Shown: positions 56,972 through 58,532 of the stretch, one piece after another
Numbering within the stretch: the first letter of the stretch is position 1
Layout of the letters: the number at the start of each line of letters is the position of its first letter
IMG/VR virus record: IMGVR_UViG_3300028920_000078
Coordinates: 1-58,532 of that record
Length of the DNA: 58,532 bases
Strand: one strand, 5' to 3'
From: a virus
Position numbers and translations under genes: made by a program
The notes under the pieces: generated by a model
The model's input: the letters and a program-made list of their open reading frames with translations, nothing else
Databases searched by the model: none
Told to the model about the DNA's origin: nothing

Positions 56972-57436
56972 CTATTGTAATATATATCTCGAAGTAGAAA
57001 TTCTATATAAACCTGTCTTTAAATTTCCCCCAAGAGATATTCTATTTAACCAATTAATTCCTGATATTGATGTAGCATTAGTTAATAGTTGTTTATCTAC
57101 AATCTCTATAATCTTATCTAAAAGGAATGTCCTCTTATATTGAAAATTATTAACAGTACCACAATCATTCATTCTAATCACAACATGAATATCAAATACT
57201 AAATTATCCAATCTCTCTGCCGTTCCAGCAGATTGAAATCCTTCTGACGACGGAACTCTTTCTATAAATATTGATGGTGTCTTTCCTGTCTTAACAGATT
57301 CTAATCCTGATTCTAATGTGTCATAATGTATCCATTGTCCCATTCTTTTTATTGGATCTTCAATATTATCTCTAAGATAATCTCTCAATGCTTCTCCTTT
57401 GGTCTTTAATGGTGTATCTTGTGTCATATCACTCAT
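56972..57436 (-). CDS. Tail completion/terminator-like protein
   Basis: 154 residues from the ATG at 57436. The pattern of a helix (GEALRDYLRDNIED), a beta hairpin, VFDIHVVIRMND and a helix with FLLDKIIEIVDKQL is that of tail completion proteins (gpU/gp17 type), which cap the tube. Located between a connector and the tail genes, as expected. Alternative starts exist in the first ten codons. Confidence 0.5.
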   Translation of the reverse strand: MSDMTQDTPLKTKGEALRDYLRDNIEDPIKRMGQWIHYDTLESGLESVKTGKTPSIFIERVPSSEGFQSAGTAERLDNLVFDIHVVIRMNDCGTVNNFQYKRTFLLDKIIEIVDKQLLTNATSISGINWLNRISLGGNLKTGLYRISTSRYILQ

Positions 57437-57848
57437 CCGGCATATCAGCAACATAGTCTGCAGAATCTTCTTGTGATGTTACAGAACTGGCTCCACCCTG
57501 AAATGCTATACCCTCACTCGTTGATGTGGTACCTTTTGAAACCAATCTTAGTAATCTTTTATACTCTTCATAATATGGAGAAATTCTAGTTTCCTCTCCA
57601 ACTAGTGCCATTTTATGTGTGGCTATCTTATGAGCCGCTAAAAATGCCACGGCCTCCTGTGCAATAGTATAGTCACTATCTGTAGATACGAAAGTTCTTC
57701 CTGCATCTCTAAAAAATTCTATTTGCGCCTTCGTTATAGCATTATTTCTTATTGTTGCGGAATTTGCTTCTTCTCCTACTTCTTCTGCTGATATTCCTGT
57801 CAATTCTAGAAAATCATTTGCATCAATTATATTAACCAATTTCTCCAC
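57429..57848 (-). CDS. Head-tail adaptor (gp6-like)
   Basis: 139 residues, helical: LELTGISAEEV then a repeated helix pattern (NAITKAQIEFFRDAGRTF, AQEAVAFLAAHKIATHKM) like the gp6/gp15 adaptors that bind under the portal. A Ser/Thr-rich tail follows. It overlaps both neighbours. Confidence 0.55.
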   Translation of the reverse strand: MEKLVNIIDANDFLELTGISAEEVGEEANSATIRNNAITKAQIEFFRDAGRTFVSTDSDYTIAQEAVAFLAAHKIATHKMALVGEETRISPYYEEYKRLLRLVSKGTTSTSEGIAFQGGASSVTSQEDSADYVADMPDE

Positions 57849-58143
57849 CTACCCTAACTTCTATATTGACTCCGGTTGTTATTGTTGAACCGGAAACAAC
57901 CTCTACTTCTCCTTTATATATTCCTTCTGTATCAAAATCTCCAGATGAAGGAGTATATGTGCAGGTTCCAGCAGAACCGCTTACTATTACACAAGAACCA
58001 CTAACTTTATGTGTGGCTGTTCCTTCTTTCTTCATTCTAAATGTTAATGTTGATCCTGTTATATCTATAGTATTTCCATCTGCATCTATCGCCGTTAGAC
58101 TTAACGACACTAAATCATTTTTCTGAACTTTAAATATTGCCAT
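57832..58143 (-). CDS. Small beta-domain virion protein (BppU-like)
   Basis: 103 residues with the pattern F-x-V-Q-K-N-D-x-V-S-L...A-x-D-A-D-G-N...D-I-T-G-S-T-L-T-F-x-M, as in Ig-like or BppU N-terminal domains of phage baseplates. In transcription order it directly follows the LamG fibre, one base after its stop, so it may form part of the same fibre or collar. Confidence 0.5.
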   Translation of the reverse strand: MAIFKVQKNDLVSLSLTAIDADGNTIDITGSTLTFRMKKEGTATHKVSGSCVIVSGSAGTCTYTPSSGDFDTEGIYKGEVEVVSGSTITTGVNIEVRVGGEIG

Positions 58144-58144
58144 A

Positions 58145-58532
58145 TTATCTTTTCCAATAATTATTAACTTCCCACCACAATTCTGTCCAAGAAGCTACAA
58201 CTTCATATAATCCTGTTATTTCACTTCCTTGACTAGAACCACTTCTTTCAGGTTTCTTTTCGCTTTCACTTCCATTATAATAGTCATAATATATAGCAAA
58301 ATATCTAGATGTATTAATTTCCGTAATTCCGCTCATTGTCCACTTTATGTCGCAATATCCGCTTGTGCATACTGTGGTTTCTGAGGACGAATCTCCAAAC
58401 CATTCTGTTAGGTTGTAAACGTAATCTGAATATAACTCGTCATCTGATGTCATGTTGACTTTGGTCTGGAAGAACCTTCCGCTTGCGCTATCAACGTCTC
58501 CCCAGTCTCCGTAATCCAGTGCAGATGTTTCA
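58145..58532 (-). CDS. LamG fibre, C-terminal part (continues from base 1)
   Basis: From 58532 downward the frame is open (ETSALDYGDWGDVDSAS...) and ends at 58145. It lines up in the same codon phase with the fibre gene reaching base 1. The part near 58532 uses GC-rich codons like bases 1-1900, while the last ~270 bases are AT-rich again. The protein ends with a Cys-containing beta domain (TVCTSGYCDIKW) and WELWWEVNNY-like aromatic residues (WTELWWEVNNYW). A start inside this part (ATG 58453) has no ribosome site. Confidence 0.65.
   Translation of the reverse strand, partial: ETSALDYGDWGDVDSASGRFFQTKVNMTSDDELYSDYVYNLTEWFGDSSSETTVCTSGYCDIKWTMSGITEINTSRYFAIYYDYYNGSESEKKPERSGSSQGSEITGLYEVVASWTELWWEVNNYWKR

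Noticed and set aside
58145-58453. Independent 102-codon gene at the window end
   Set aside because: The frame is open upstream to the window edge and in phase with the fibre gene at base 1; no ribosome site before ATG 58453.

Overview
The window looks like the complete or near-complete genome of a tailed (Caudoviricetes-type) double-stranded DNA virus of an archaeon. The virion genes are phage-like: HK97-type capsid protein, prohead protease/scaffold, portal, large terminase, tail tube, a frameshifted tail chaperone and a tape measure. The information-processing genes are archaeal: sliding clamp, RFC-like clamp loader, family B polymerase, PriS-type primase, XPF/Hef-type nuclease and ATP-dependent ligase. 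A tRNA-Leu with a canonical archaeal bulge-helix-bulge intron, TATA-box promoters placed for leaderless transcripts, and Zn-ribbon and winged-helix proteins agree with this. The host cannot be named from the sequence. DNA is AT-rich. No integrase, partition system, rRNA or CRISPR array was seen, and no lysis enzyme was recognised.

Layout. A hub at about 14.67-16.36 kb is rich in palindromes and separates two divergent gene blocks. Rightward (16.36-45.29 kb): small winged-helix regulators and two candidate structured RNAs (16-23 kb); a dense set of tiny membrane and zinc proteins (19-27 kb); ligase, tRNA-Leu, phosphoribosyltransferase and a SNF2-like helicase (24.7-29.2 kb); an OB-fold ssDNA-binding candidate, Sak4-like ATPase, clamp and clamp loader (29.6-33.7 kb); the 7-deazaguanine genes queD-queE-folE-queC-queF-dpdA (34.5-39.5 kb); and polB, Cas4-like nuclease, primase, an RNase H-like remnant and an ERCC4 nuclease (39.5-45.3 kb). 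Leftward from the hub: small zinc and membrane proteins, MazG-like protein, AAA ATPase, terminase, portal, protease/scaffold and capsid (14.66-2.5 kb), then a LamG fibre that runs off coordinate 1 and continues in frame from 58532. The block goes on through connectors, two tail tube paralogs, methyltransferase, chaperone, tape measure, baseplate, a 1515-residue adhesin and a small membrane protein (58.1-45.4 kb). The two blocks converge on paired hairpins at about 45.3 kb. This arrangement, plus the reading frame crossing the ends, argues for a circular or circularly permuted genome.

How it works together. The rightward block gives a nearly complete archaeal-type replisome and a route from GTP to preQ0 and probably preQ1, with a transglycosylase that would put the base into viral DNA, presumably against host nucleases. 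The leftward block packages DNA and builds the particle. Points deserving most attention are the -1 frameshift in the tail chaperone, the intron-containing tRNA, two GC-rich candidate RNAs each near a paralogous winged-helix gene, the palindrome-rich hub with an overlooked regulator gene, and the fibre gene whose composition changes sharply at the contig ends.
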